A stretch of 64,000 nucleotides of DNA from the NCBI GenBank assembly GCA_026874595.1, contig CM049321.1:49955297-50019296 (forward strand), given 5' to 3'. Both the position numbers and the translations under genes were made by a program. The notes under the pieces were generated by a model that was given only the letters and a program-made list of their open reading frames with translations, made no database searches and was not told where the DNA came from. The DNA is from Sipunculus nudus. Taxonomy: Eukaryota > Annelida > Sipuncula > Golfingiida > Sipunculidae. Of this stretch, positions 62,911 through 64,000 are shown one piece after another (within the stretch, counting starts at the first letter, position 1; every line of letters begins with the position of its first letter).

Positions 62911-63577
62911 TTGCGACTGAAGCCGTCTCGCAACCTGGATTGTTAATCCCCTTTTGGACCACTTTATGTGGTATGGACGACTGGGCGACCCCTGTAATTA
63001 TTTTCGTCGTTGTTTATGCCAAGCAACCGGGTTTTCCAGACCCTTTGTACTGTATTATCAAGGCTAACAGATGAAAGCGAGCGGGCAATGGCCCATTACT
63101 GGTCAAGTGACTCATACTGCCCTAAAAAGGACTAACACTCTGGATGCTCCGAGGATTGATTATTAGTATTTCCTGGCTGTTGCCATCTCCCAAAAGCGTA
63201 ACATGAACTAGTGGACTATTTAGCGTTTTCCGTCGGCGGACCTGCAATAAACGTCTGTATGAATTTGTTCAATGAATGAACCACCATGGGTTTCTGTTTA
63301 TTACTGAACCAGACTTTTGTGAACTACTAGGAACACGTTGTAATCACCGAATTAAACTGGAATAGGTAAAATATTGATTTGTTTTTCAGGAAATGCCACA
63401 GACTTTGTTAAGCTTCGTTATGTGTTAATCCTTTACTTTTTGTATTCTATTAATATACCGTATAATACCATATCATGACTTATATAGTACCTTTATAGCA
63501 CAAATAACGTCATATTTTTACCTGTGGGGATACGTGTCTGACCTTTTGTGGTTCTGTCCGTCGAGTCAGGTTTTATG
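62909..63577. other. No gene seen
   Basis: Mixed-composition sequence. The 87-codon frame entering from the TA array shows no known motif. Confidence 0.5.
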
Positions 63578-63746
63578 ATAGATATATAGATAGACAGATA
63601 GATAGATAGACAGATACATAGATAGAAAGACAGAACGACAGATCTGCTAGCGTACGATGGGGTCCGATTGGGTGATGAATCTGACCTAGATAAACAGATT
63701 GACAGATAAATTGATAGAAAGATCGATAGATAGACACACAGATACA
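63578..63746 (+). repeat. (GATA/GACA)n arrays
   Basis: Two blocks of ATAGATAGACAGATAG-type tetranucleotides (63578-63642 and about 63690-63746) separated by about 50 bases of unique sequence. Confidence 0.9.
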
Positions 63747-63777
63747 TGGATAAATATCAAAACTTTCCAAAGAATCA

Positions 63778-63876
63778 CGTGTCCGCCCCAGAGGGGTTTC
63801 TTAAGGGAGTTAAAACGCTGGGTCGGCCCAAAAAAGTGTCCGTAAGGCGGGTTGTCCGCGGCCCGGAATTCCACTA
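63778..63876 (+). mobile_element. 3'-end fragment of the 52616-53672 transposon family
   Basis: GTGTCCGCCCCAGAGGGGTT, GTCGGCCC, AAGTGTCCGTAAGGCGGGTTG, and a terminus ending CACTA next to TATATA. It aligns with the last 110 bases of the complete copy in the same block order. Only the terminal region is present. Confidence 0.65.
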
Positions 63877-64000
63877 TATATACAGTTCGACACTTCCCAA
63901 ACAATGACATCAAAAGCAGAATAGCATAAGAAAAGTTAGTTTGAAAATTGAAAATTCTTAATTTGGACAATAAAGCTGAAAGGTGGTGTGGATGTGGATA

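Noticed and set aside
63493-63970. Serine/tyrosine/leucine-rich minus-strand frames
   Set aside because: Translations of GATA/GACA repeats and of a transposon terminus.

Overview
This window reads as non-coding, repeat-laden nuclear DNA from an aquatic invertebrate, probably a lophotrochozoan such as a mollusc. The guess rests on visible A+T richness, abundant (TA)n microsatellites, a Penelope-like element, tRNA-derived SINEs, pogo/Tigger-type termini and degenerate repeats of kinds I associate with mollusc and other marine-animal genomes. No search could be run, so the taxon is an inference. I find no intact host protein-coding gene, rRNA or functional tRNA gene. Most open frames are short, and many are translations of TA or GT microsatellites.

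Layout: 0-7.9 kb holds diverged dispersed repeats in pairs (141-345 with 5228-5410; 2380-2490 with 4600-4715; 6178-6345 with 6890-7145) and copies of a small AAAGGG-ended transposon. 7.97-11.44 kb is a minus-strand Penelope-like retroelement: a broken reverse transcriptase/GIY-YIG gene followed by its pseudo-LTR and preceded head-to-tail by the 3' end of a second copy. A 512-bp AAAGGG-ended element sits inside the reverse transcriptase. 14.1-15.5 kb is a satellite of about eight 180-bp units. 16.4-16.8 kb is a SINE-like composite with two copies of one tRNA-related repeat around a spacer; the same design recurs, inverted, at 61.7-62.05 kb. 18.6-24.85 kb is a large imperfect inverted repeat whose arms share a LINE-type 3' tail, a second repeat block and a paired CRE-like motif. 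24.85-49.5 kb is mostly featureless A+T-rich sequence with microsatellites and two or three doubtful open frames. 49.5-57.6 kb has three relatives of a second tRNA-type SINE and a complete 1057-bp pogo/Tigger-like non-autonomous transposon (52616-53672). The last 3 kb carries microsatellites and two further pogo-type 3' ends.

There is no pathway or operon to describe. The content is a record of nested transposition: Penelope tandem, then small-transposon insertion; repeated insertion next to (TA)n tracts; and local duplication or inversion. The most unusual items are the two composite tRNA-headed elements, which carry a TATAAAAG motif exactly 36 bases upstream of the tRNA-like start in both copies, and the 6-kb inverted repeat.
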